DNA from: Chromera velia
Lineage: Eukaryota; Sar; Chromeraceae
Assembly: GCA_018398765.1 (NCBI GenBank)
Contig: JAHBMJ010005331.1
Coordinates: forward strand, 1 to 50,702
DNA: 50,702 bases
Reading direction: 5' to 3'
Below the pieces are notes generated by a model that had not been told where the DNA came from, made no database searches, and worked only from the letters and a program-made list of their open reading frames with translations. The translations under genes were made by a program, and so were the position numbers. The first letter of the stretch is position 1. Each line of letters begins with the position of its first letter. Of this stretch, positions 33,065-45,130 are shown in pieces.

Positions 33065-36000
33065 ATGAAGCTCCTAGCTTCTGTAGGTTTGTGTCTGGCT
33101 GCGACTACGAGTGCGCAGCTCCCCCCCGGAGTGACAGTCGGTGAGCCTGTGATTGGCACTCCTCAGGGAGTTCTCGGCCAGACTAAAAAGACCAACAACG
33201 TACCGATTCCTGTGCCAATCCCTGTCCAGGTGGATGCTGAGCCAACCGAAAAGAAGGAGGAGGGACCTCCCCCCAATTTCGAATATGTAGAGAGGGACGG
33301 GAAAGTCTTTGTGGTGCACACTTCGGGCACGGGCTCGGGTAAGAAGGCGTCCCCCACCCCTGTCTACAGTGACTTTGAGTTCACTCCCATCGATCAAGTC
33401 CCTACTTCAGCCCCCCCCCCCACCTCCCGCATCACCACGGTGCCCACAGTGCCCCCTCCCCCTGTCTGTCAGGATGCCCAGGACAGACAGTACGACCCTT
33501 ACTTCTCCTGTTGCACCACCAAGGCAGGAGACTGGACCGATCCCTCCATCTGGCACTGTGGGAGAGTGCCCGCTTCCACCGACGCAGCCTTTGTTCGTCA
33601 CGCCGTTCGTGTGAGGGGGGTCACCAGCACAACCGTCAAGGCTTTGTGGGTGATCCGATCTGCCTCCACAGGCACTACAGGGTATCTGAGAGGTGGACAG
33701 TTCATCGATGATCTCTGTACCACAAACATGCTTCAGACTACCCAGGTCTCCCAGGAGCAGTTTGACTCCATCAGAAGAACCTTCGCCTTCATTCCGGGAG
33801 TCGTCACCAGCACAAACATGGTGGACATGTGCTCTGCACTTCTGGCTCCCTTCGGATTGCTGGAGGATGACTTCAAACTGGACGAGACGATCTACATGCA
33901 GGTCGTGCCTTCAATCAATGGAGTCGCCAACGCCCAGGCACCCCCTTCTTTGATCCCCCAAAGCCCCCCAAGCCAGACCATCGAGGTAGATCAAAAGGCC
34001 GCTGGAGGTCTGTACTTTGAGCTGCCTGGTCAGATCCCTGTTGCCCCTCCTTCCGGGGGATTCAGGGAGATCGGAGACGATTTCGGTGCCTTCATTGGCG
34101 GGGTGGGACTCAACACCGCAGGCGGTCTGGCAGCAGCGCAGACAGAGGAGGCAGAGGGAGAGGGAGAGACGATGACCGACGCGCAGGAGACAGAGGAAGA
34201 GGGTTCCAGAAGACTGCAGGGTCTGTACTACACTCCCACCGGAGTTCAGTCTGGTTTCGCCTGGACTGCCCAGCAGCAGCAGCAACAGCAGCTGCTCATG
34301 CAGCAACAGCAGTTGATGATGCAGCAGGCAGCCCCTGGAACCATCATTGAGCCGAAGACAAAGAAGGTGGGCCAGCCTGTCAACGTTCTTCGTGCTGCTG
34401 GAAATGAGCACAAGGACAAGGACAAGGACAAGCACGACGACAAGGACAAGCACGACGACAAGCACCATCACCACACTGAGTGGCACTTCACTCTGAACCC
34501 CCCTCCCCCTAGGCTGATCAACTTCGTTCAGAAAAACGCCCCCGAGATCCTCCCTCCCGTGCCCGAGCAGAACATTGCAGACATCCTCGTCCCCACACCC
34601 GACGGACCCTGTATGGTCGTCGTCGAGGAAGGAGCTGCTCTGATGTTCTTCCAGGAGTCAGTCAGTCGGGCTGTCGGTCCTTCTTTTGGGTTATTCCTTC
34701 TCACTCAAGAAGTATTTGTCCCCCTTTTTTTTCGAATTGCTCTCTATCCGTTGATTCGTCACTCGACTTTCCTCGCGCCAAGTTCAGCATCAGATTCATT
34801 GTGGAGTTCCAGAAAGTATTCGTAATTGCTTCACACAACACACTTGTGCACACAGAGCAGTCTTCTTATCGAAACGTTTCTCATGTTCCTGGTTCCGTCT
34901 GCTTGTCTGCAGCGTGCACCTGAGCTCTGAGTGTTCCGTTGTGAACGTTGGAACTTTCTTCATCGGAGAGGTTGTGGATTCCTCCTGTGTGGCCAACGGA
35001 GGAAGCCAGCAGCAGTGCAAGCTCCCCTCCCTGGCAGCATACGACTCTGTTGTGGCTGCTATGCCAATCATAGTGCTGTGGCTGGAGGTCAGCTTGGCTT
35101 CTTTTGGGTTTCTGTGCAGTGGGAATCACTGGTTGTTTCAGTTTTTCTCTCCTGCTGTTCTTTGAACAGGCGAGCGAGAAGTGTTGGGAACAGCTTTTTA
35201 TCTGTGACTGGTTTTTGTTCTGCTCCCACATTTTTGCCTCGACTGCTTCTCCCTAGCTCTCTCTGGCGTGGGCGAGTTGTCTCTCGTCACGTTTTTCCCC
35301 CGCCCGATCGACCTCGCAGCTGTGCAAGGGCCTCTGAAATTCAGAAGTTCTCGCATGGTGATGTTCATCTGCGTTTTTCTAATGTGTGTGTCTACTTTTT
35401 TTGCAGTTGGGCAAGGGCAACATCGCCCCTGTTGAGAGGACAGAATGGAGAGGCGTCATGGAATACCCCAACGACCTTCCTGGACAAGAGAAGTCTGTGC
35501 TCTCTTTTGTGGGGTCCATGTCTGTGGGGAGACTTCTGCCTGGAACTATGTTCTCCTTCAAGTCAGTCGGCTGCTCTTGGGCATTCTTTTGCGTTTCGAT
35601 CTTTCGTCTGATTCTTCATTCTGTTCCTTCTTGCTCTCCCTTGTCTCCCCTCTCACTGAGCCCAGGGAGATCCACGCAGCCCACTTGTCTTTTATTCCTC
35701 TCTCCGCGGGGTCTCTTTCTGCATGCCCTCGATACGCCTGGAAGGGTGGGTGGGTGGGAGGTGGGTGGAAAAGGGGACACCGGCTCTTATTGCGTTCTTT
35801 CTCTTGTGTCTTCCCCTCACTCACGCAAGCCTGACGTCTCCCTCAACCTCTGTGTGTGCAGGCGCCTGGCTGCCCGGTTCCCCTTGCGGCCTGCCCAGAT
35901 CATTGTGACGAATGCAGGGGGGGATTCAGGCTCACTGGCCATCTACGTTGACATCTTTGATGACGATGGACTCAGGTACTGCTGTGAAGGTGAGTGCGTT

Positions 36001-36937
36001 GACAAAAGGGAAGGGGTCGGGGTTGCACCTGTGTATTTCCTTACATATTCTAACCTTTATCCGGTCAATTCGCTCCATCCTGTCTTCTCTCTTGCGATTT
36101 GCTTTGCTTTTTCTGTTTTTGTGTGTCATGGAGTCAAGTGAGGGAGAAAAGAACCTCGAGGGAGAAGGCAGGGAAGAGAACGGAGGTAGAAGAGGTCCGA
36201 GAACGCTTTCGTGTCCAGATGAAACGAGCGGTGACCAAATGAAGCTGCTAATGAAGTCATTGAATGAAATGGATGCACCAATGAACAGGTCTGCAACATG
36301 CATTCATGAGAGCTTGTTTGTTTCTCCTGTTTTCACTTGCCTCACTGACCCCTGCTGCTTCATGATGACTTGTGCAGATTCTCCTATCAGCGACACGGGA
36401 GCTTCCTTGGTCGTCTCGGGAGTGGCTGTGGAGCTCAACAGGTGCGTGGAGTTTTTCTCTGTGCTTGGTTTTTCCTTTTTTCTCTTTTTCTGCATGCATG
36501 GGTCTGAGTCTTTCAGTTTCTGTCTTGATGGTTTCACAGAGAGTGCAGATCTCTTTGTGGTGCATGACTATTTTTGTTTTGCAGTGCGTTCTCCTGCGTT
36601 CTGTCATGAACACATGCTACTGTTTCCTAACTGCAGGTATTTGCGTTTGGAGAAGGACGTTGGAGATCCTTTCGACCGTCTCCCTCAGACGTTCGTTCTG
36701 TTGGCAGAAAGAATCGAGACCTCTGAGAGGTTCGCGGGGGTCCTGCCCATGATTCCTGATAGCTCGGTCTCCTTTGCCGAGGCCGGGGTCTCTCAGTGGA
36801 ATCCTTTGCGAGACAGACTGGTTTTCCAGTGCGCTGACAGATGCACGATCACTCAACAGACGTTCGTGAACACAGAGACCAACTTCGCTGTCCAGGTCAC
36901 ACTGGACTTTCCCGAAGACAGGTTTATCAGGGGGTGA
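33065..36937 (+). CDS. secreted modular protein of unknown function (6 exons, 804 residues)
   Basis: Exons 33065-34656, 34913-35087, 35407-35561, 35862-35989, 36378-36441 and 36637-36937 join in frame to 804 codons plus TGA. The ATG at 33065 is chosen because it starts a clear signal peptide (MKLLASVGLCLAATTSAQ); an ATG 45 bases upstream would bury it. After a proline-rich region, residues about 150-200 read CCTTKAGDWTDPSIWHCGRV then DAAFVRHAV, resembling the GxW.DP..W..G.VP motif at the start of beta-helix/G8-type surface domains. A glutamine tract (about 403-424) and a Lys/Asp/His tract (about 448-470, ending HHHH) follow. The C-terminal 270 residues, spread over five short exons, are cysteine-containing with predicted beta strands and no family I recognise. 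No transmembrane segment or anchor is evident, so secretion is expected. Divergent from the RND permease. Confidence 0.8.
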
Positions 36938-38935
36938 GGGAGAGCAGGGAGAAAAGGGGGTTGAGAATTTGAATTCGAAATGAGGCTTCCGGGTTTGGGA
37001 AAGGCAAAAGGGAGGGGGCCTCTTTTGTATAGACGACAATATTCCCGTTGTTTCCTTACATGAATGTGCATGCGAGGGAGGGGGGGCTACTGACTGTTAG
37101 ACCTTGTGCATGCATGAATGAAGTGAATGCGTGAGTGAGTGAGCATGTATGTTGTGTCAACCGTACCGGTCCAATTTGCTGCGTTGAAGGGGCAAGTACA
37201 GAGAGAGGGAGAGAGAGTGAAGGAGTCTGAGGGAGACAGCAGAACACTCGTGTGCAGGGACGACTGGTGCTTAAGGGTGGCGCCCGTCCGCTTCGCACGT
37301 ACAACAGAACACTGATGACTGAGCAGAGGGAAAAGGGGAGCCTTGCTGGCCTTTTCCGTCTGCAAATGACACTCAAAGCCCCGATGCTTGGACCCATAAC
37401 TCCCGTCCTCTATCTTTCGCGGGAGACACACCTTTTTGCAAATGACTCTGCAAATGTCTCTGCAAGCAATCGTGTTCGAGTGTGTGACTGATCGCAAGAA
37501 ATGTTCGTTGGTGAATTCATGTTTAGAGATCTCTGCGTGAGCATGCTGAGACGACTGTTTCGTGATGGATGCACACATACTCATGCATGTTAAGAGGGTC
37601 ACGTGCGTGTCTGGGGCTCGACGTTGCCTGCACATACTCCGTGCCACAGTGTGAGAGAGGTAGCTGCCTCCGGGCAGGAAGTTTGACTGGATCACGCGCT
37701 CTTATAGCGAATCAAGTAGTGAACGATAAAACGGTTCACTAGACGGTTCATAAAGGCACTTACTGCTACTTAGTCTATTTGATTTAAGCCTATAAGCACG
37801 TAAGCCTCTCTATAGTATGTGGCATTTTTGTGGCATGATTATGTCTAGGATTATGTTGCCGCATGTGTGCATGCCAGCTAGTAACATGTACATTATAGTC
37901 TAATTTATAGACATTCAAGCCGCATAAATTTTGGACATTCAACATTAATTTTAGCAGCAATGGCTTTAACTGTCTTAATTTAAATCATAAAGAAATCAAC
38001 AATTTAAATTGGGGCCTAGATTGGGGCAACGTTATAAAATTTTGAGTTCAAATTCCGGTTGTTTAATTTCCTAATTTTGAATTTAATACTGGAAACTTGA
38101 ATTTTTTTTATTTTCACTAGAATTTTTCAAAAATTCCATTTTATCCTGATTAACTTATGAAATATAAAAAGTTAGAAGCTCAAACTTTATATGCTAAGAG
38201 CTCCAAGTGTGCTTACACACGCCCATAATTTAAAATGAGTTACTTCTATTTATGTTTTATTTAACACAAAAAAATTAGAAAATTTAAATTCCAGCTAGAA
38301 TTCCAGTTAACTGAAATCAAAAGTTTGAAAAAGTTCTAGTGGAAAAAAATAAATAAGAATGCGGCTTAAAGTTAATTGAAATATCAATTTTAGACTCCAA
38401 GTCTATAGAAATCAAAATACAGGCAACGGTGACGAGAATCGATGGAAATTCATTGGAGAATTAACTGTTTAAGTTACTAAAAGAACTATAGCAAAACAAC
38501 CAATTTGAATTCTGAAACTCCGATCGACGGGCCCCTACTCCATCAGGCCTGAGCACATTGAGGGAAAGTGATCAACCCAATATCATTCAAATGTGTCATG
38601 AATGACCCTCCATACGTACCTACCGTGCTCCGGCGCTTTCATTGACCCCCACTTTCTCGACCCAGGAGATCGTCTCGGTACAAAGAGAGGGAGGGACGAA
38701 TTTCCCACTTCGTTCTTCTGTTTCCCCCCTTCGTTTTCCTGTTCCTTTTCCCCTTCATGCTTTTTCAAGGCAGACAAGACAGACAAATAGCAAAGAGACG
38801 TGCGTTAAATAGAACGAAAGAGTATACCGACCTGAAAAGGCAACTTACTAATAATAAGTAAATAAACAGCAGACCGACAATTAACTACTCATCCGATCGA
38901 TTGTTCGATCAAAAGGGACTGTCGGCTGTCTTACT

Positions 38936-38937
<2 letters not shown>

Positions 38938-38986
<49 letters not shown>
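38938..38986. repeat. (GACA)n microsatellite
   Basis: About 12 perfect copies of the tetranucleotide ACAG/GACA run without interruption. Confidence 0.95.
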
Positions 38987-39085
38987 TGCGTGTCTATTCT
39001 GGAGGGACTCCAAGAGGGAGTGAGCATCTCTACTTGTCGCTTTCTCCTCCTGTCTGTCTAAGTGCTTTGAACCCCCCCCCCCCCC

Positions 39086-39099
39086 NNNNNNNNNNNNNN
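39086..39099. other. assembly gap (14 N) after a poly-C run
   Basis: Fourteen ambiguous bases follow a run of C. The gap is about 135 bases left of the reductase stop codon, so the 3' end of that transcript may be affected but not its coding part. Confidence 0.99.
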
Positions 39100-39233
39100 T
39101 TTCTCACCGCATCCCGACTTTCCTCTGCTCAACTTTTTCCAGCAGCCTCCGTTTCCTTGTCCCTTCTTTTCCTGCCAGAGAGAGAGGTTGTCTGTTCCTT
39201 CCCGTTATCCCCCATCTCCCTGAATGCCTTCCC

Positions 39234-40713
39234 TCACAAGCTCGCTTGCTGCTGGTCTCTTCGTGCCCACTTGGCGGAAATGCGGGGGTCCAGCACCGTG
39301 AAGTTGGGTACAGTCAGGGCCTGACCTCCGTCCACCACCAGCGTCTGCCCAGTGACGTAGGCAGCCTCGGGGAGACAGAAGAACAGACAGGCAAACCCGA
39401 TGTCTGCAGGCACCCCCATTCTCTGAAGGGGGATATACATAGACAGAAGGTCATTGGGTGAGTGGGCGTTCGACCTCGTCTGTCTCTTTTGTGTCCTGTC
39501 TCCCATCGAGTCCGCGTTTGTGAAGGGGTCCAGGCGGGACATCCCCTCTGTGCCTGCGATAGGCCCGGGGGCAATTCCGAGGACGCGCACGTTGGCAGGA
39601 CCCCACTCGACTGCCATGTGTTTCGTCATGGCGTCAATCGCTGCCTTGGCTGCCCCCGCATGTGTCTGGAGAAGGCAGCCGTTGTAGTGAAGAGTTGCGG
39701 AGATGTTGATTATCACTCCCCCCTCCCTCTGCTTTGAGAAGGCGAGCTTGTACACCGCTTGCGATGCGTTGAACGTTCCTGCGAAAAGACAGCACAGCAA
39801 GGCAGAAGTTGGACGGTCATGAAGTGCAGGTCATACCGACAAACGGAGCCGGAAGAAGTGCTCCTCTGTGTACACCTTGTGAGTGCTTGTGTGGTGATTG
39901 AGGGGAGAGGGGAGAGGTGAAAGGAGAGAGGCAAGCATTGATCAAAGGGGATGCCTGGGTGTAATGATAGCCATTTTATTTGACTGCCTACTCAATTGCT
40001 GCCCTATCTTCCGGCTTGTGCATCCCATCTTCCCGTGTCTCGCAAATTCCTTAATTTTTTCTGGGCCGTTCCCTGCCGGTTTGCCCATTCTGACTGATTG
40101 GCTTCTTTCCTCACTGTCTGGCAGTTCATCACTCTGTCTGAATTCGTGCAGCGAGTTCATGTGGCCGTGTGCCTCCCTTTCCTTTCGTCTTCACACCCAA
40201 ACTTGACCCCGATGAAGAGAGAGCCCAGGCTTCCACTCACACTCACCCTGTGCGTCAATCTCCATGACGGTCTTGAATCCCTTTGCAGACAATTTCTCCA
40301 GAGGGCAGAGGAAGTTCCCTGCAGCCCCGTTGACCAGAATGTCGATGTGGCCGAATTTTTTCAAGGCTGTCTGGACAGCACTCTCCAGGGAAGCGTCGTC
40401 TCTCACGTCCGCAGACACGGGAAGACACTGCCTGCCGGTGGCTTGGGAGAGCTCCTGCAAAAATAAGGGGTGCATGCGGGAGTGAAGAGACGAAATTTCA
40501 GGGGAGATAGAGGAGACGGCAAAGTGACTGGGAGAGACAGAAAAACTTACTGACCTTTGCAGCTTCCTCCAGCACAGGCATCTTTCTACTCACGATGCAG
40601 GTGTCTGCCCCATGGCTCATCAGCACCTTGCAAATACCCTTGCAGATTCCGGTGCCTCCGCCGGTCACGAAGGCCACCTTTCCACGAAGACAGTCGAGTC
40701 TGAAAGAGGACAT
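39234..40713 (-). CDS. DECR2: 2,4-dienoyl-CoA reductase, peroxisomal type (short-chain dehydrogenase; 3 exons)
   Basis: Exons 40713-40555, 40454-40247 and 39778-39234 join in frame to 303 residues ending in TGA. The N-terminus has the Rossmann NADPH-binding motif TGGGTGICKGI (about 17-27), followed by NGAAGNFLCPLEKLS, ISATLHYNGCLLQTHAGAAKAA and AVEWGPANVRV...APGPIAGTEG. These blocks are diagnostic of peroxisomal 2,4-dienoyl-CoA reductase, which uses NADPH to reduce dienoyl-CoA so that polyunsaturated fatty acids can pass through beta-oxidation. Length fits the family (about 290-300). A polar insertion of about 20 residues (DRTQKRQTRSNAHSP) lies between the GTEGMSRL and IPLQRMG motifs. The C-terminus is ASL, at best a weak PTS1-like tripeptide, so peroxisomal location is inferred from family only. 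Confidence 0.88.
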
Positions 40714-40974
40714 GATGTAATTTCTTTATTCGGAAGAAGAACTCGTATGCAGCAGGTTGCAAACTCCGTGGCACAAGGAGAGTGAGAGGAAGTTTTTTTT
40801 GTTTCAAGACCAAGACAGTGGCAATGTAAGCTGTCTGCTTGGTCATCGGCGGCTGAGTGAAAAAGAGATGCGAAAACACGCTCAGAATCGGTTGGGCGCT
40901 CTCAGCGCCGATATGCGCCGATCGACGTCATGCCGCACACAAAAATCGCGATGTGAATCGCCTCACCTGAAAAG

Positions 40975-41047
40975 CACCCTCCGTGGGGCTCGAACCCACG
41001 ACCACAAGGTTAAGAGCCTTGCGCTCTACCGACTGAGCTAGGAGGGC
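40975..41047 (-). tRNA. tRNA-Lys (anticodon CTT)
   Basis: The minus strand folds into a standard cloverleaf: acceptor GCCCTCC pairs with GGAGGGT (a G-U at the first pair), D-arm GCTC/GAGC with loop AGTCGGTAGA, anticodon stem CAAGG/CCTTG with loop CTCTTAA giving anticodon CTT, and T-arm GTGGG-TTCGAGC-CCCAC. The discriminator base is G. There is no intron and no encoded CCA. Internal A and B boxes match consensus (B box GGTTCGAGCCC). It lies about 260 bases upstream of the reductase start, in the same orientation. Confidence 0.95.
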
Positions 41048-42126
41048 CCGATGTGTGTTAGAACGCCGTTGTTTCTCAGTCAGTCAGTTTGTCCATGCAC
41101 CAGTGCAGTCGGCGCTCCGTACCCCCGGCTTAATTCTCGATCATGCAGACCTGCAGCCATGCATGCAGACTCATGCACACAAAATTCGCGATTGACGTGG
41201 GGAGTTCCATGCACAAAACAAATCCGATTCGGTTAGCTCTGAAAGAGGCAGACCCTGCATGTTCTTCACGCTTTCTTTGATGGTTGGTCTGTCATGTTGG
41301 GTGAGTGTCGCCGGTTCGAGCTCGGTGAGGATGGAAGCCTGCCCCTTTTTTTTTCTCTTTTGCTTTCAGCTCGACCACTCCGTCTACTCCGTCTGGTCAT
41401 GTATCTGATTTGTTGGTCTGTCCGACTCTGTCGACTGATGGTTGTCTTGAGGTGAGGTCGTTGTGGGTTCGAGCTCAGTATCTTGTTGATGCTCGCGGTT
41501 GGGGTGGTGCGTGGGACTGGTTAAATTGAAGGACAACACCAACGCAGACCTTTTCCATGCAGGTAAGTCCTTCTTTCTGCATGCCTTGAAGTTCTCAGCG
41601 ACCCTCTCGAAAGAAAGGGAGTGTTGTACGAACGTCGTGGGATGTGAATGGCTTCGCCAATGAGAGTGTGTACGTGCCGCGTGTCTGAGTGAATCTGTCT
41701 GTCCGTCTGCCTCCGCATGTAAGTGTCGTCTTGGTGTACGTGTCAAAATGTCTCTCTGCGTTTCTGGAATACATTCGAAACTCTGTGGGTGTGTCTCCAT
41801 GTATCTGAGGGTCTCTGTGTATCTCACGCATGTCTCTGTGTCTCTCTGTCTTTGCACATCCCTCAGTGTCCCTTTGTCTTTTGGGGTCTCTGTCTGAGTC
41901 TCTCTGCCTGCACATCTTTAATTTCCAAAGAGGTCACGGTCACATGTGTACACGTGAGGCATTTGGAATTCAGCTCCCCCCCCTCGTGTGCGTGCTGCAG
42001 ACTGGATGGGCCTGGACAAACTGCTCCTGGGGGAGGATGTCGAAGGAGAAGAACGGAAGGAGAACATAAAAGGTCTCGGTGAGTGCTTAGTCAGAGCTTA
42101 ATTTCCTACTCCCCTTGTGAGTGAAC
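41048..42126. other. intergenic DNA, no recognised feature
   Basis: No ORF has a recognisable product. The stretch is rich in GTCTCTGTG-like pyrimidine/purine steps. Two B-box-like strings (GGTTCGAGCTC near 41315 and 41466) occur without a cloverleaf. Confidence 0.4.
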
Positions 42127-42710
42127 GGACGACCCTCTCGTCCTTCCCTCCCCACACTTTTGCGTGCACGGTGCCTGTCCGACCATAATTTTTGAGCGCT
42201 CTCTTGGTCTCGTTTGGGTGTGTTTGTAGACTCATCTGAGCCTCCTGAGTTCCCCTATCCTTTTGGTTTCGAGCTCGGTCGTGTTTAGCAAGCAAGGACG
42301 GACCCCTTCTACTTGCCTCCCCACCCCTTTGCGTGCACGGTGGGCGTCGCCCTCCACCTGACCAACCTTTTTAAGCTCCCTCCTGATCCTGTTTGTGTGT
42401 GTTTCTGCACTCATCTGAGCCTACTGATTTCCCCTATCCATTTGGTTTTGAGCTCTGTCGTGTTTTCGGAGAAAGGACGGACCCCTTCTACCTGTTCCCC
42501 TACCCCTTTGCGTGCACGGTGGGGGGCCAGCTCCCACCCCGCCGACCAAAAATTTCGAGCTCCCTCCTGGTCTTGCTGGCGTGTGTTTGTGGACTCATCT
42601 GAGCCTCCTGAGTTCCCCCATGTGTTTGGTTTCGAGCTCTGTCGTGTTTTCGGAGAAAGGATGGACCCCTTCTACCTGTTCCCCTACCCCTTTGCATGCA
42701 CGGTGAGATC
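42127..42710 (+). repeat. tandem repeat, period about 169-184 bp, 3.3 copies
   Basis: Units begin at about 42127, 42296, 42475 and 42659 (partial). Each starts GGACGGACCCCTTCTACCTG or a variant, contains TTTGCGTGCACGGTG, and ends near GAGCTCTGTCGTGTTTTC. The third and fourth copies are most alike, suggesting recent duplication. In one frame each unit encodes a variant of DPFYLFPYPFACTV, but no continuous gene is evident. Confidence 0.85.
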
Positions 42711-43717
42711 GTAACTGGATAAAAAAGAGGGGGGGGCATTAACTTAAAGTTTGTTCCTAGCGTCTAGCCTGTTCTTCTTCCGCCTCTTCCTTCTGTCCTG
42801 TTTACTGTTCTCGCTGCTAGCTCTCTCGGTCGTGCGACCTCATATTGGACTCACGATTTGCTAAGTACTTCTTAATGTATGACCAGCGCACTGCCTATTC
42901 CTCCTTCCTCCCAGCCCTCCCCCTGCACTCCTCTAATCCCCCGAGTGCACGCGCTTGCCGCTTTCAGGTGGGCAATCTCCAATTGGGCTTGGATCCGGCC
43001 GCATAAAAAAAAAAAAAATCTAGCAAACGATCAATTTTTCTCTCCTTCTTTCTTTTCTTATTTAGCGAGTGCCTAGGCTAGTGCAGGGATCGACTAGAAC
43101 TTGGCATATTGCAGTGTAGCCAGAGGTGTTGCAGTGTTGCGTTACTTACCTCATCATTGGGTTAACTCAAAGGAGTACCTTCATAATAATTATGAAATCT
43201 CATAGTGACTTTGAAAGTCATAATCATTATGGGTGTAACCGTCAGTATATAATCATTATATCATTATATCATTTATAATGGACATAATCATTATGAACAG
43301 AAATGTCATTATCAATTTTGAATATGTTGAGAACCATCATTTTGATTATTGATTGATTGATTGATTGATTATAATCTTATAATTATTAGCATATGAACAC
43401 GTACTCACATAATCATTATATGATAATTCAAATAATGATTATGTTTGGTTTTGTTGTGTTTCTTTTTTCTGGAAGCTGCCAAGGTTTACGGGCTGTGCGG
43501 GACTTAATGGAGACCACTGTGTGACAGTCTGTGTCACTCATTGTACGATATCACAGTTTATGAAAGGGTTTGAAGTGTCTCCCGAACACAAAAGGACCGA
43601 CAGCCATCCAACAGCCGCCAGAGAAAACTCACTGAAGGCAGGGAGGTTGGGTGTTAGGTGGGGGCAGAGAGAAGCATCTCCCGAACGCAAAAGACCGACA
43701 GCCGCCAGAGAAGATGA

Positions 43718-44313
43718 AAGGAAGGAAGGGAAGAAGGAAACGAAGGAAGAAAGGAACGAAGGAAAGGCGGAAGGAAGGAAGGAAGGAAGGAAAGAAGGAA
43801 GGAAGGAAAGAAGGAAGAAAGGAAGGAAGGAAGGAAGAAAGGAAGGAATGGCAGGAACTTTCAAGGGAGGGAAGGAAGGAAGGAAGGAAGGGAGGAAGGA
43901 AGAAAGGAAAGAAGGAAGCAAGGAAGTAAGAAAGTAAAAAAACAAGGAAGCAAGGAAGCAAAGAAGCAAGGAAGGAAGGAAGGAAGGAAGAAAGGAAGGA
44001 AGGAAGGAAGGAAAGAAGGAAGGAAGGAAGGAAGGAAGGAAGGAAAGAAGGAAGGGAAGAGGGAGGGAGGGAGAGAAGGGGAGGGAGGGAGGGAGGGAGG
44101 GAGGAAGGAAGGAAAGAAAGAAAGAAAGGGAGGGAAGGAAGAAAGGGAGGAAGGAAGGAAGGAAGGAAGGAAAGAAGGAAGGAAGGAAGGAAGGAAGGAA
44201 GGAAGGGATGGAGGGAGGGAAGGAAGGGAGGGAGGGAAGGAAGGAAGGAAGGAAGGGAGGGAAGGAAGGGAAGAAAGGGAAGGAAGGAAATTTAAGGAAG
44301 GAAGGGAAGGAAG
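43718..44313 (+). repeat. long GGAA/GGGA purine microsatellite
   Basis: About 600 bases are almost only purines on the plus strand, made of GGAA, GAAA and GGGA tetranucleotides. Apparent ORFs rich in Lys/Glu/Gly (plus) or Phe/Leu/Pro/Ser (minus) are composition artefacts. Confidence 0.95.
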
Positions 44314-45130
44314 GAGAGTCCTTTCTGTCAGCACAAGGGTCTGCCTCGCCAAGGAAAAATGTTTGCCTCGCTATTGTGTGGGTAGGGAGAGAGAAAAAGA
44401 AAGAGAAACGTCAAGCTACAGGAGGGTACACTCACTGCTCGTGCTGTGGAACTGCTGAGAAGAGTCCTTTCTGTCAGCACAAGGGTCTGTCTTACCAAGG
44501 AAAAATGTTTGCCTCGCTGTTGTGTGGGTGGGGAGAGAGGATTCCGAAAAGAAAGAGAGACGTCAAACTGTGGGAGGATACACTCACTGCTCGTGTTGTG
44601 GAACGGCTGAGGAGAGTCCTTTCTGTTAGCACAAGGGTCTGTCTTACCAAGGAAAAATGTTTGCCTCGCTGTTGTGTGGGTGGGAAGAGAGGATTCCGAA
44701 AAGAAAGAGAGACGTTAAGCTGCGGGAGGATACACTCACTGCTTGTGCTGTGGAACTGCTGAGGAGAGTCCTTTCTGTCAGCACAAGGGTCTGTCTTACC
44801 AAGGAAAAATGTTTGCCTCGCTGTTATGTGGGTGGGGAGAGAGAAAAAGAAAGAGAGACGTCAAGCTGCGGGAGGATACACTCACTGCTCGTGCTGTGAA
44901 ACTGCTGAAAAGAGTCCTTTCTGTCAGTACAAGGGTCTGTCTCACTAAGGAAAAATGTTTACCTCGCTGTTGTATGGGAGGGGAGAGAGGAAAAGAAAGA
45001 GAGACGTCAAGTTGCGGGAGGATACACTCACTGCTCGTGCTGTGAAACTGCTGAGAAGAGTCCTTTCTGTCAGCAAAAGGGTCTGTCTTGCCAAGGAAAA
45101 TGTTTACCTTGCTGTGTATGAGGATCCGGA
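44314..45130 (+). repeat. tandem repeat, alternating 146- and 152-bp units, 6 copies
   Basis: The string GAGTCCTTTCTGTCAGCAC recurs with start points 44316, 44462, 44614, 44766, 44912 and 45058, so periods are 146, 152, 152, 146 and 146. The longer units carry six extra bases around GGATTCCG. Each unit includes TTACCAAGGAAAAATGTTTG and GAGAGACGTCAA. Neither period is a multiple of three, so overlapping ORFs across the array repeat the same peptide in shifting frames and are unlikely to be genes. Confidence 0.9.

Larger units (their letters stand above)
36938..39233. other. intergenic DNA with an AT-rich block
   Basis: The 3' flank of the secreted protein gene leads into a sharply AT-rich block (about 37700-38520) without coding potential. 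A GACA repeat and a sequence gap follow. No gene was recognised. Confidence 0.45.

Noticed and set aside
41300-41480. B-box-like GGTTCGAGCTC strings, considered as tRNA genes or SINEs
   Set aside because: No A box at the right distance and no cloverleaf could be formed.
43730-44300. CRISPR-like regular repeats
   Set aside because: The repeats are simple tetranucleotides without unique spacers, and the genome is eukaryotic.
43521-44352. Lys/Glu/Gly-rich and Phe/Leu/Pro/Ser-rich ORFs over the GGAA tract
   Set aside because: The open frames are a consequence of a stop-free tetranucleotide repeat.
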